This document shows, in pieces, positions 37,519-49,823 of a DNA stretch of 64,000 nucleotides. The notes beneath the pieces are model-generated. The model saw only the letters and a list, made by a program, of their open reading frames with translations. It did no database searches and was not told the origin of the DNA. The stretch is from Phaseolus vulgaris. Lineage: Eukaryota; Streptophyta; Magnoliopsida; Fabales; Fabaceae. Both the position numbers and the translations under genes were made by a program. Location: the NCBI RefSeq assembly GCF_000499845.2, contig NC_023758.2, positions 4,132,311 to 4,196,310 on the forward strand. The letters are read 5' to 3'. Positions within the stretch are counted from its first letter, which is position 1. The number at the start of each line of letters is the position of its first letter.

Positions 37519-40500
37519 ATGGCTATGGGTGGAGCATTGTCCGATCTTGAACAAGTTCTCATTTCCAAGAAGGTTCTTCCCTTCATTTTCAGCTAGGGTT
37601 TTTAATTTCTTTCCATATTTTATACCAATGTCAAATTCCTTTCTCCTTCAATTCATTTTTAACAAATCAGTGTCAATGCTTATTCCGATCATGCTAATTC
37701 CGAGTTTTTACACTCTACTTTTTACTGCCATTTTTTGATTCTGACGTGTCTGAGAGCAATTATTCAGTGTTTTCTACACTTAATTTTAACTGGGGTTTGC
37801 AATTTGGGCTTCCAGATAAATGCTTTTACATTTGGAATAAATTTAGTTGAAATTAGCTTCTTTTAATTGGCGATCATCGTGGAAGGACATGATTCTGTGC
37901 CTTCAAATATCTTTGAAAAGGTTTTTGTGCTCACATTGTGAAAGTTAGTTGATCGGCTTCATCACCAAATATCTGTCTTTTTCTTTTGTAGGAAACTCAG
38001 GAATCAAATATTATTCTCTCGTGCAAAGCTAAACTTGTGAGGGACTTCACGGCAGGTGCACTTTCTGGGGGTACAGCGGCATGGGCAGGTTTGTGATTTC
38101 AGCATCCTTAATTATTATGGTGCTAACTTATAATGATTCAGTGAATATTGTTTTAATGTATGAAATATTTGGCTTTGGAACATTGTATGTTTAATGTGTT
38201 AAAGTAATATGACTGGTGAGTAATCCAAGCACTGGTGGTGACTGTAAGGTTAACTAAGCTAAGAAACAAAAATAAAAACGCTTTGCTCTTTCTCTTATAG
38301 CTATTGCCTTAACCTCCTGATGGAGGGATAGGGGGTCATTGACTTCTTATTCTAGAGCAGAATAACCAGGAAGATTCATATATATTGTCATTATTCTACC
38401 GTAGACACAACAGATTCTCATTGGGGTTAGTATGACCATAAGCATCATACCTTTATTGCAGCATCTTGGAATCTCAGTAAAGCATTTCGAATCCAGCTTG
38501 CAGTCGGTAAGAGAAACCACTTCTTGTATCTTTATTTCTACAGTTTTACTAAGGCCTTCCTACGTTAGTCTTGTTTATTGTTTTATTTTATCCTTTTGCA
38601 GGAGCTGGTGCTATCTGTGGACAGTGGATTTGTAATAGAACCTCGTATTATTGTGCAGATCAGATTCTTACAATGGATGGTAGCATATTGCAGAAGGAGT
38701 TAGCCAATATGTAGGTTTTTCCCTCTCAGTTGCTCAGACTTGGTAAACATTTTTTATTTGTGCAATAAGTTCCAATTACTATCTCATTCTTTCTTGTTCT
38801 TTAGTAGGCTATAAAATAAATGCTGTCATAAGCAGAGGAAGTCAGCTTAGCTTCTGTCCACCATGCTGTGCTGTGTACAATAGGTGTCTGAAGGATTAAA
38901 ACTACAAAGGTTTTTTGTGTAACAAGATCAATGTCAAGTGTCAGGTTTTCTTTCTGACTAGAAGTAGAAAGTAGCTTATTAAATGGTGGTATATAGAATA
39001 AGATCAAAGACAGTTTAGGATGCATCTGCTTTGATAGTAATGATGGTGAAGAGTTATAAGAAGCAAGGAAAGGTTATTATTACTTAGTATGGGAGTATTT
39101 AGGTTAAGCTGAAAATAAGGTTACCATTATAGAGTGTTTTTGGGTTACATTTCAAATGAACGTAACCCATGCTTTTTCTTTCAATCCAGCAGTGTTATAA
39201 CTTCTCCATTTTGTACATTGGAAAGTGCAAATGAATGTTTGGTACCCCTGATACGGTAATCCAAACACACGTTTCCATTTTAACTGCAAAATCCCCCATT
39301 CCCCAGTTGACTTATTGGTTGAAGATGGGACTATTATTAGTCCAAACAAAATTGCTATGGGATTTAACTGATACCTTGCAGTGTTCTAGTTGTCAATTTT
39401 CTATATGTAAGAATTTGATGACAGTTGACGTTTTTCCAAATAAAGTACAGAGACTTTTTCACATTTAAGTTTTTTATTTCTCTTTTGCTTTCTAGTTATC
39501 TTATTGAAGTGCTTTGCCACTCATTTTCTTCTATTTTTGAAGTGCTTTCTAGCATTGACAAACATAGCTTTGGTATCACTTGATCAAAGAATTATTTTTT
39601 TCCCATTTCAATGTAAATAAACACGTAATGTCATTGTAGCTGTTACCTCATTGACACAGCCTCTTAGGCAGATACAATTTGATATTTTAAGTCTATTTTT
39701 GTTTCCAGTTTGCTGTCATCATATTTAAAATAAGATGTAGCTATAAAGGCAAAACTTACTATAAAAGGGCAGTACAAAATCTGAATTGTATTAATTAAAC
39801 CTATACAAAGAGTAGGAGCAAGAGTGGCTACAAATCCAAACACCAGGACCCACAGTTGCACTTTTTGATTGATAAATACATAAATAAAAAATCCTAATCG
39901 TTATCAGTTAATTATAAAATATGCGAGTCAAGAATTGAAACCTGTTTTATTTGTTGTAACCAGTTAAAGTTTTATGCCTACTACCAAGTGGTTACTTTGC
40001 TTGAAATATGATTAGCATCTCTGCAGTTGGAATTGTCCATGTCCCCCTTGAAATTATGTATCTCTCCGGATTGCTTTTTCACTAAAGGGGGGTGACACGG
40101 AAAGAGAATAGCTTCGATCTCCAGTGGGCTCCCCTATTTTTTCGTTATTTTGATTCAACTGATTTTCATTTCATTTACATTTTTTAATTGTTGTTAAATG
40201 GCAGAATGGTGACAAAATACCAGAATGATCCTTCAGTAATGAAGCTTATGTCTAAGCATTTCTATTTGGAGAAGATTTTTGATGATTCGAGTAATAATCC
40301 TAAACTAAGATGGAGACACCGGAATTTGTTTAATGATAAGGAAGTCCATCTTCATAGGATACATGATCATGACTCTTACGATAAATCCCAAGACCAATCT
40401 CGTACTGATTCTAATGATACATCCCAAGGCAGGTCTGACAATGTCACCAACAGCAAAAAAACAAATATTGAGACGAAGCATACTTTTGTAAGTATTCTTG

Positions 40501-42611
40501 GACTTCCCTTTTCTTGTTCTTTAGTTAATGAAATAGGAGCTTTTAGTGTAATTAAATATGCTAATTTCTAACTAATTTAAGGATAGAAGGATATGGACTG
40601 TGTTGGGGGACACCAGGGGGGTATTTTTTGCTTTGGCCTTCTCAAATGTCTTGGGGAGGGGGAAGGAACTGTTAAACTTCATTTGTGCATACTGAGAAAG
40701 TTACTTACATGCCTTCCATGAGTCCTGTGTGTTTTCAAGGAAAAATAAACTTTATTTAACCTCAATTGTATTATGTCAATGGGTTGCAAAATGTCTATGC
40801 ATGTTTTGTTATTTGTTTTCTTTAAAGAAAAAAAAAATTAGTAGCTTCACTGGTGGCTGCAACCATTGCAAAAGTTTTAGGGGGAAAGAGTAAAATGGTA
40901 CTGTAGCCTCACTAGTTGTCTAACTCACAATCAATGGTGATTACTTAACACGAGTTGCATATTGATCAACCTGGTAAAAAAAATCGGAAAATCTTATTTC
41001 TGGATTCAGTTCAAGTTGATGCTAGGCAATGTTTGGGTAGAAATCAAATATAAAGTATAAATTGAGAAACTGATTTTTTTAACGAAAATTAAGGTAAAAA
41101 TTACTGATTTGTTATATGAGTGCAGTAACATTAAAGGACTTCAGAAAATATGGTCAGTTTTAATTTCTATTTAAAAATATTTTTTAGTTTTATAGAATTA
41201 AAATTTTAGAAAACGTGTTTGTTTGTAGCCTAGGGAAACTCTTCTCCGAGTTGTTCTTTCTAAATTGAAATTAGAAGAGTGGTTCACTTTCATGCTTTTT
41301 TTTAGACGAGCATGCAGAAACATGATTTGGTTGTTTATTTTTGGGATTTTTAACTGCTGATTTCTAACCATTCGGCAACATCAGATGCAGATATACGTTA
41401 CTAACAATTTGTCAAGGTCTCTGTGTATAGAGTCGTGAACTGCTGATTGCTAACCCTCCGAAAGTGCATTGTATATCTTATAAATAATTTTTTATATCTT
41501 AATAGATTTTGTATGAGAAATTGATTTATTAAAGAGTCTAGCATTGGTTTAGAAGACAGATTTTAAAATCAAACACTGAAGGGATTCAAAGCACTGTATC
41601 CTGTGAAGGATATTCCTTTACTAAAAGAATATTGGGCAAACTGACTCCGTTTTGCAGTAGTAATGTGATGGGTAGACATTTTTGTTGATAAGTTTTTCAA
41701 TGAGAAGGTGAGACAAGTTGACATGCTCGAGGGTGTGTCTGTTCGATCTGAGAAGGTGAAGGATGAGTTGGTTTTGAATGGAAACGATATTGAGCTTGTT
41801 TCCAGGTCTTGTGCTCTGATTAACCAGAAATGCCATGTTAAGAACAAGGATATTCGGAAGTTCCTTGATGGTATCTACGTAAGCGAGGAGGGAACCATAG
41901 TAGAAGAGTAGACCATGCTGCTATTTAGTTTGGATTTTACAATTGTGTTGTCAGACTTGTCTTTACGGAAATAACTTATTAGAAATTTACGCCATGGAAT
42001 ATTTGCCCCAATTTACTTCTCAGTCCATAGATATTTTGCTTTTGTTAACGTTTATTGTGATGAATGCTTATTTAAGCTGGTGATTGACTGAATTCACAAC
42101 TCTGCAATTCAATGTGGCAATGTGCAATCACAATTAAATATTCAAGTATTCTGTAGTTCAACCTTGATATGATAAACTCAATCTTTCATTGTCCTTTATT
42201 CCTTCGGTAGATGATTTGAACATAATCAAGTAGTACTCATCTGATGTTTATTTCTCTATATTCACAATAGTCAACCTGAGTTTTGAGGATTCTTTAACAA
42301 ATTATTGTGCCTAATATAAAAGATGCTGTATCCACTGGAAAATGAAACTTAAAATGATCGATCACGATGAGATTTTGTTTTACATATAACTTTCTTGGTG
42401 TACATTTTGATTGCAGATAAAGGGGGGTCCTGATATGGCGTTTGAGGCAGACCCTCTTGATTGTGTTTTTGGTTATGCTCCTCCTGTGGAAGACACTGTT
42501 CATTCTAGTTCCCCCAATAAGCCATCAGGAACACAAAATCGGGCTCATAGAAGATCTCGCCATAGGCGTCGGATGCGAAATCATGAAGACCTTTCCAACT
42601 TGGATGCTTAA
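37519..42611 (+). CDS. Unrecognised plant protein, 260 aa, six exons
   Basis: Six exons join in frame at GT-AG sites: 37519-37572, 37992-38088, 38462-38506, 38602-38710, 40205-40487 and 42417-42611 (783 nt). The protein begins [19 protein letters not shown] fairly hydrophobic middle follows (about residues 35-90: [37 protein letters not shown]), which could be one or two membrane segments. After [20 protein letters not shown] it is polar with many His/Asp/Ser, and it ends in an Arg/His-rich stretch ([15 protein letters not shown]). The Gly-rich hydrophobic part followed by a charged helix is loosely like small mitochondrial membrane proteins such as the OCIA family, but I do not recognise the family. 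Consistent splice phases argue for a real gene. Intron 5 carries an RPL9 fragment. Confidence 0.8.
41672..41911 (+). pseudogene. Fragment of ribosomal protein L9 (uL6) in intron 5
   Basis: This intronic stretch encodes the last part of cytosolic ribosomal protein L9: [60 protein letters not shown] and a stop after TIVEE. The first two thirds of L9 are absent, and the bases before it (FVDKFFN) are already diverged. One Val is missing from the usual SVVRSEK and one terminal Glu is lost. With no promoter, start or upstream exons, it is a retrocopy or duplicated fragment. No poly-A tail is visible. It is in the same direction as its host gene but flanked by no good splice sites, so it is probably spliced out. 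Confidence 0.85.
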
Positions 42612-43372
42612 CATTGGCACAAGTTTATGTTAGGATTTGCAAATTCTGTGCTTCTGTATTTTCTGATAACGTTTAGATCAATTTCCCTTCAAACAATATT
42701 GCCCAAAGGGAAGAAGAGTATTGTTATCATTTACTATCTCACAGGAATAGTTTGCTTTTCTTACTTCCTTCCATCATTTACTATTTCACAGGAATAGTCT
42801 GCTGACAAAATTATCTTGTATGTTCTTGGAGTTTATAAGTTCCAACCTGAAAGTGTTAGCTACTTTAGTATGAACATGGAATAAAAATGAAGATGTGCTA
42901 GAATTATTAGTTAACTAGTTATATTTATTTCCAATCAATTTAATTTGGTCTAACAGGGTTATTAATAAAATAAATTAGAGGTTAAATTATTTTACAGCCA
43001 CACACATTTTTTACTTTTCATGGAGGCTGTTGCAAGAGCTAAGAATCACTGAATGGTGTAAACAATATAGGTTTTAACATGGTTTATTATGAATTGACTT
43101 TTCTGGAATACAATATACTACTTTATTTAACTGTATATTATTGTGAAAAAATCACAATAGTCAATTAAATGCAATTTTTCTTCTATTAAATTTTTTATAA
43201 TTATCAATCCTTTTAATGTCAAATTTTAATTATTGGACAGAAAATATTAAAATATGGTTGGCAACCGTTCATGACGAAAGAAAGCAATAGCTAAAAAGAG
43301 TTCATTAAGTAAAACAAATTGAATACTGATAGAAAATATTAATCAAATAGAACTAAAACTTTTTTTTTTATA

Positions 43373-43970
43373 GATATCTCTTCATATATAGGTCGTCGAA
43401 AGGCTATCAAAAACACATCAGCACAAAAATTAGAATTTTTCAAGAAATAGATTCATATTCAATTAGAAATTTTTAAGAAATAGATTCATATTCTAAAGGT
43501 GCATGATAAACTCACATTAACTTATCAATTTGAAATTCAATTCGGTTTCAAGTATCGGTTTGGAATTCAATTCGGTTTCAAAGTATCGGGAAGAAATTTG
43601 ATTATAACTATATCGGGAAGAAATTTGATTATAACCATATCTATTCATCCAAATATAAAAGAAAGAATTCTCTATTAATTATCTATTAATTCAAACGCTC
43701 TATTTACGAAATATGGATATAGAAAAAGGAAAAAAACTGAGGATTTTATATAATACTTTTGATAGAAAATTCAATCTCATTTTTTCCATACTTTTTCTCA
43801 ATAATAAAATGAGTCAGATTCTATCGAAAGCTTGTGAGAATTAAGAAATGGTGAAAGAAAAGAAAAGAAAATAATACAGTAGTCCTGATTCTGAACCAAA
43901 AAAATTCAAACTTCATTGAAAATGATTTTTTATTATTGAAGAATGGGGCAAAAAGATTGATCGCCTGTTC
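43373..43970. other. Probable nuclear plastid DNA insertion (NUPT)
   Basis: The texture changes to plastid-like sequence: CTTCATATATAGGTCGTCGA, CACATTAACTTATCAATTTG, TATCGGGAAGAAATTTGATT, TTCTCTATTAATT.TC, ATTCAAACGCTCTATTTACG and GGATATAGAAAAAGG. I recall similar words in a spacer of the plastid large single-copy region. Short internal duplications (AATTCAATTCGGTTTC twice, TATCGGGAAGAAATTTGATT twice) suggest decay after insertion. Recognition is from memory, not alignment. Confidence 0.55.
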
Positions 43971-45091
43971 TAAAAATCTCATTTAACATCATCAAAACTA
44001 TACAAAAAAATTCTATATAATTGTTCCGAGATATTATAAATATTTTAATATAAATATATCATTTTAATTTTAATTTCAATAACATTGTAAATTGACGTGA
44101 CAGTTTCGATAACATCATCATTATTAGTCGTGAATTTTATAATTATTTACGAGAAAAATAATAGTATTATTATGATGACATATTCTTGTTTGATTATATC
44201 TGGTATTGTTTGTGATTTGTTTTCAGTGTAGAGAACCATTTTATTACGTTGTACTTTCCAGGGAAGGATCAGAGCACCTTCCTCCTTTGTCTTTACTTCT
44301 CAACTTTATATGTTCATGTTTTTCAATTTTTCTGGAAAAGTAATAAATAAAAACTTACAAGTTTTATTTTCAAGTGTTTTTTAAATATAAATTACGTTTA
44401 ATGATTTTATTTTAATTATTACCTGGGAAATCAATATTTTTTCCCATGACTATGTTTTCCAAAAAATTAACAAAAGTCATTATATTAGATACAATATTGT
44501 GGATCAATTAAAAGAACAAAAATGTTTATAAATTTAAAAATTATACTAAATTTTTAAAAAAAATTATATTATAGAAAAAACACCATAATCATAATAAAAA
44601 AAAGTTAAAAGGAGGCAAAGTTATAACTTAGGCACTTTCTCTTCCCTTGTCTCTTCTGTTTAATGGTAAAGGCTTTTACGAAGACGCGTCATCCACAGAA
44701 ACTAGTTAAAGAATCTCTATAATATTTTTGTTTATTATTATTTTATTATTATTATTATTATGCTTTAATATATATAATACTATAAAAAATAACAACGTAT
44801 AAGACTTTTCACCTCCAGTGGTTTTCTATAACAGCATATATTAAGATTTTTTTTTTAATTGTGTTGATACTGATAAAATTAAAATCACTTTTAAAAGTAA
44901 AATAACGTAATTTCTAAATAAGCGATTTGTATAAACATCTATACAATTTAAAAGTATTTTTTTTTATCAATTCATATTAATAAAACATTAATATGTATTT
45001 TACTAACGATTAAATAAAAATATTTAAAGATAATTTTTTAAACGAGAACGGTTTTTATTTTATTTCAAATCTGTAGCCTTTAGCTGTTATT

Positions 45092-45094
<3 letters not shown>

Positions 45095-45124
<30 letters not shown>
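45095..45124. repeat. (TA)n microsatellite
   Basis: About 15 uninterrupted AT units some 480 bp before the Hsp20-like start codon. Confidence 0.9.
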
Positions 45125-45126
<2 letters not shown>

Positions 45127-45599
45127 TTTATATTTGATTTTAATGACCTTTTCACTCATATACTATTTAGTTTTGATTTTAAATTTTTAAATTATTTCAA
45201 ATTACTCCATCATTATTATCTTTATCATTTTCTTAATTTGTTTCTTTCATTGTATCGTTTCATCTTTATTTTTAAATTAAATTTCAACAACTTTTAAGGA
45301 AATTATTTAATGCATGATTTTAGAAAAAAGTGATTCTCCTTTAATAATTGAGAGGGGCAACATTGTAATTTGGAAAAGGCAGAAGATTCGTATGGAATGG
45401 ATAATAATACGTTTATAACTTAATTTTTTATACAATTATATTACAATTTTCAATATTATTATATCATTTAACTTTACGTTTATCTTTTATTATATATTTA
45501 TTTATAAATTCATGTTATTCTAAAGTTGTTACGCGTGAAATCGCTTCTTAAAACGTGCACCAAAACCCAAACATTGAAACAAACAAACTCTCTCGGGCA

Positions 45600-46061
45600 A
45601 TGGCGAGAAAGCGAAACGTCGCCACCGAAAATCAACTCAACGCTCTCTCCGAGGCGGAGACCGCCGCCGCCAAGAAGCTGCGGAGGCTCCCCCACGTCTT
45701 CACCAGAGTCTTGCAACTCCCCATCCCCGCCGATACTGACGTGTCCCTCCACGAAGCCCCTAACTGCTTCCGATTCGTGGCGGAGACACCAGAACTCGCA
45801 CACGTGGAGGCTCACATCGTCCAGATTCATCCCGGAATGACGAAGGTCGTCGTCAGGGAAACCGTCTCCTTGCGCTTTCCCTTCGAGGATCTCCGCCTCG
45901 ACGTCTGGAGGATCCGCCTGCCGGACTCCACGCGGCCGGACCTCACCACCGCCGTCGTGGTCGGCGGTACGCTTGTCGTGACGGTGCCGAAGAGCGTCCA
46001 TGACCGGGATGATGAGCTCAGAGGCGTCGGCGCTGCTTCTACACCTGTGCTTGTACAGTGA
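45600..46061 (+). CDS. Hsp20-like chaperone superfamily protein
   Basis: A 153-aa intronless protein beginning MARKRNVATENQLNALSEAE. Residues about 65-140 form an alpha-crystallin-like domain (VEAHIVQIHPGMTKVVVRET, LRLDVWRIRLPDSTRPDLTT, GGTLVVTVPK), the last part replacing the more common GVLTVTVPK of small heat-shock proteins. The N-terminal arm is short and charged, and the C-terminal IxI motif of oligomerising small Hsps is not seen. It may therefore be a divergent, not clearly heat-induced, member. The gene is GC-rich compared with its surroundings, as is SECE1 in this window. From memory it would match At4g14830/At3g22530. The start at 45600 is preferred to an in-frame codon at 45555, which is not ATG. 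Confidence 0.85.
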   Translation: MARKRNVATENQLNALSEAETAAAKKLRRLPHVFTRVLQLPIPADTDVSLHEAPNCFRFVAETPELAHVEAHIVQIHPGMTKVVVRETVSLRFPFEDLRLDVWRIRLPDSTRPDLTTAVVVGGTLVVTVPKSVHDRDDELRGVGAASTPVLVQ

Positions 46062-47034
46062 TTTGTTTGTTCTATTTAACTCGATCGATCCTTTTAGTTT
46101 AGTTTGTCACATTTATAATACCTTAATTTTTAATTTTACGGTTGTTCTTGAAGTGGAGATAGTGTAGTGTTTCTGCTGCTGTTTTTCTTCTATCAAATAC
46201 ACATTTTTTTGCATGGTTGTAGAAGGTGATTAACCGTGCTGTGTAGTTTTAATGTTTTCAGTCAACAAGTAAACCAAAAACTGAAACCAGACGAAGAACA
46301 ATGGCAGTGTTGGATTATTCATAAGGTAATAGATAAATTATTAATTTAACTAATAGTAATATACCGTTACACCTCGAGTTCCGCACCCGGTCAAAATCGA
46401 CCGAACTACACGTTCAAAATCATTAGGTCTAAAATTAGATAATAATTCTTAATCATTCAAATTTTTAATCCGTCTCAATAATAAATATATATAAGCACAT
46501 ATTCCAATATTCCAATAATCAGATATGTCCTTTTCGTTCACTAATACCATCGAATTTTGAACACCGAAGTTTTATTTGAGTGTTAGAATTTTTTTTTTAA
46601 TACCATCCGGACTAAGTGAAAGGAGAATATTTGTTCTTTAGATTCAAAACTAGTCAGAGAACAACTAATATTAGTAATATATAAACTTGTATTTTAGGAG
46701 TGGCAAGTAAAAACATATTCAATTTTAGAGGTAGTAAATATATGTTCCTTGATAATGTATATATAACTTTGATAGGTTAACAATTTTAAAATATTATAAA
46801 AGCAATAATATTATTATAATATTATATTAAATTTGAATACTTAAATTAAACATATCAATTAGTTTTGAAACCATAATCAAAATGTTTCAATTAATAGATG
46901 AAGTGAGTGGAAAGACTTAAAAGACAAAACGCGACATGATTTTTATTCAGCAAAACATGAAAGATGACAACAGCAAAGAAACTTCAATGCAACAACAACA
47001 ACAATGAAAACTTGAGGAAATTGAAACTGTGACT
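46062..47034. other. Intergenic spacer
   Basis: Holds the 3' ends of two convergent genes. The stretch CACCTCGAGTTCCGCACCCG near 46371 is more GC-rich than its surroundings and might be an old transposon remnant; nothing is identified. Confidence 0.45.
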
Positions 47035-49742
47035 TTAGTTTGGTTTAAAGCCAAAGTGTTTCTTTATGATACTATAGGGCGTCCTGATGAAACCAAAGGC
47101 TACCTTCCTCATCGTTTCATACTTATCCATCTCCCGTTTCATTTGTTTCTTTCTCTCCTTCACGGAGAGCTTTGAAGAAGAAGATGACTTTCGACCGTTC
47201 AGTATACTTATTTCATATTGCAGTTGCTCATTCAGATTGTTAAGATAGTTTTTTTGTGAAAAAAGTGTTTCTTCAACCATCTTATATTCAAGCTCCTGAG
47301 ACTTTCTAAAAGTCTTCATAATCTCATACGAATCATCGTCAAGATTTACTGTAAAGGGTATACTCATATAAGGTCCCCACTCCTTCTTAACTTCATTCAC
47401 TGTGACATCCATCACATCATTGCCATTATCTTGTAAAACAAACACAAAATATTCAATATGTCAAGAAGAATGCACCCAACACCATGATGAACAAGATTTG
47501 TCACAACTCAAAGTGAAAGATCATAAATGGTCACTCCATAATGCATGCAATGCAACCAAATGGTAATAGTATAAAAATGGAGAAGATAATTATTTTTCTT
47601 CTAAAACACCAGAATTTCACAGGATGAGATCACCGTCCTATGAATACAAACAAGCTTAACTGAAGAATTCTGATGGTATCAGGTGCATTAAAATGAAGAA
47701 GATATTTTATTTTTAAAAGAGTTGCAAGACGAGATCTTCCTAATAGGTCACCGTCCTAGTACTACTTTCGTTCAAGCAAGTTCAACTGCGGAGTTTTGTT
47801 GGGATCTTTGCATTAAAATGGAAAAGATATTTACCATCCTCCTTCCAGATATCTTCAAGATTGGTTCCAGATTTAGCCTGATGCAAACAAACCCTCAAAC
47901 TGGTCATGAACCTTCAACACATGCAAGATACTTTTTATTTGTATTAACAAAACATCATGTAAAAATACCTTAGAGATGGTCAATTCAACTCGATCGAGGA
48001 GGTCCTTTGCAGCAGGTTTCTCCGAACCACGCAAGAGAGCAGAACCAAGGTTCAGAAGCTTCAGAATCTCGTCATGCGAATCCATGGTTTTGCATGTTTG
48101 CATGATTTTACTAACATGAGGAATCATGTCAGTTCTTCCATCACAGCGGCGACAGTGGTACTCTGCATCCAGCATCATAGCTCCTTCAACTTTCCCAGCC
48201 ATGAAGCACTGGAGAGCACATTCAACATGAGAAACGTGGCCACAGATTCCCGTTCCAGAATTCACTTGGCACTTCACATAGCTGTAGCTGCCATACTCTG
48301 TGGAAACAGTTTTGCCACAAAGCATGCAAGAACAAGCACGGCAAAAGTTAGGTTCAGTGCAGCAGATATCACACGGCATGGCGTGTAAACACTCAATTTT
48401 CTCCAGAACCACACTAGGGCACCCCTCATTGTTTGCATTGCACTTGAAAACCAACAGACAGTTCGCTTGACGTGCTTCTTCTGATATCTGTCGAATGGGT
48501 AGAGCAGCTATGGGAACTGGACTGCCTGTGATGTAGAAAACAACACCACAACTAGTTATATATCAATATTATACCATTTTAATAAGCAAATATATAAACC
48601 GAATGAATAAATAAGAGGTATTTTAAAAATATCTCGACCCTTTACAAAGATTTATCTGAAGATTTTAAAACAAGTGAACCGATTTATCTTAATTGTTTAT
48701 TATCGATAAGAAAAACCGAAAAATTTACATACCATTTCAATAGGCAAAAGAGGCATAACAGTTTTTTTTTAAAAAAAGAATCAATAAATAAGAGGTGATC
48801 CACATATACCTCAACCCTTATATAAAAGATCTGAAACTTTTATCCTTCAACTTTCTTAATAACAACTGAAAAACTTACATGCGGACTCATTTTACTCATG
48901 ACTCTAGACAGATCGACACACATGCAAAGAGTATAACGATTTTTTATAAAAAAAATAACGAATAAATAAATAAAAGGTATTTTAGGAATAGTTTAACCTT
49001 TAAACAAAAAGATCTGAACTCTAACTTCCTTACACCAACCGAAAAACATACATGCAAGACTTTTTTACTCATGAAAAACATCTCCTAGACAAATTGACAT
49101 GCAAACAGCATAACAGTGCATCACTGATTTCTGAGGATCATCGTTTTTCATATCGGCAAAGAATAAACAAAGGAAAATTAGTCATTTCAAGACTGTTCCC
49201 ACTCAGATCATCATAAAACATGAAAAAAAAGCAAAAAAAAAGGACATTGACAGAGAAAAAAGACATCCTCGTATGAAATGAAAAAAAAAACAACCAGATA
49301 TTAAAAAACATTAGATATGGTTTAGAAATAAGTGTTAGAAATAAGTGACAGAAGAAAAGAGACCGAAAGTTGTTAAAGCAGGAATCTTCCATGAGAAAGA
49401 ATCGAAAAAGACTTTCAGATCTGTGTCAGGATAATGTCTAATGACGTAGCCCTTCACACCCAGCTTGCTCGCAAAGATGTGTTGCTTGCGAGCTCTTGAA
49501 GAAGACCCTGAGCCTGAAGCAGGCTCTGGTGTCTCCTTCTCTTCCTTCAGCAGCTGGTACAGCCGTTTTGGCAAGTACAGATACCGATCCTGAAAGTGAG
49601 TGCCGTTAGGCACCACTCTCCGGCCGGTTCTCCACCCCCAAACATCACCCTCCTCCGGCCAATTCTCCGGTGCGTACGGTAACCCCTCACCATACACTTC
49701 GGCAGCCATTGGGGGCAAATACACCAAACTATCACTCGCCAT
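47035..49742 (-). CDS. Oberon-type PHD finger protein, four exons
   Basis: Exons 49742-49364, 48525-47969, 47877-47835 and 47429-47035 join in frame at GT-AG to 457 aa. The N-terminal part (residues 1-126) has the block MASDSLVYLPPMAAEVYGEG and YAPENWPEEGDVWGW, then RYLYLPKRLYQLL, a module I associate with Oberon-like proteins. The Oberon PHD-type zinc region spans about 155-254: many Cys/His pairs (CDICCTEPNFCRACSCMLCG, ICGHVSHVECAL, YHCRRCDGRTDMIPHV). A helical, charged region follows, and residues about 360-430 look like a coiled coil (KSQELEYKMVEETLFSQKNY). Oberon proteins are nuclear chromatin-associated factors acting in meristem and root development; the exact member is unknown. Exon 1 could extend into an alternative frame, but the phase-1 donor at 49363 fits exon 2 exactly. 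Confidence 0.87.
48600..49120. repeat. Three ~180-bp tandem units in intron 1
   Basis: Units start with GAATGAATAAATAAGAGGTA (48601), a matching block near 48778 and CGAATAAATAAATAAAAGGT (48959). Each continues with a CTC.ACC.TTTA block, then ACCGAAAAA..TACAT, then ..GCATAACAG.TTTTTTAAAAAAA. The units have diverged by more than 20%, so the triplication is old. It accounts for most of the length of the intron. Confidence 0.8.
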
Positions 49743-49778
49743 CTCAACAACTCTCACTAGGTTTTTTACAGTGCTTGC

Positions 49779-49823
49779 TATAACCCTAGCTGGTTTACAG
49801 TGCTTGGTGTATAACCCTAGCTG
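49779..49823 (-). promoter_or_regulatory. Repeated telo-box-like words upstream of the Oberon-type gene
   Basis: TATAACCCTAGCTG occurs at 49779-49792 and again at 49810-49823, each preceded by TTACAGTGCTTG or GTGCTTGGTG, 37-81 bp before the start codon. AACCCTA is the core of the plant telo-box. A small tandem duplication produced the pair; function is inferred from motif only. Confidence 0.5.

Larger units (their letters stand above)
42612..45599. other. Intergenic region with a probable plastid insertion
   Basis: Besides the candidate plastid DNA (43373-43970) it has an ATT microsatellite (about 44735-44760) and a TA run (about 45095-45124). A short duplicated block CATTTACTAT.TCACAGGAATAGT (42729 and 42774) lies in the first part, which should include the 3' end of the six-exon gene. 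No gene is seen. Confidence 0.5.

Noticed and set aside
41708..41911. Independent small gene in intron 5
   Set aside because: The frame is the C-terminal part of RPL9 without a proper start; it is a fragment.
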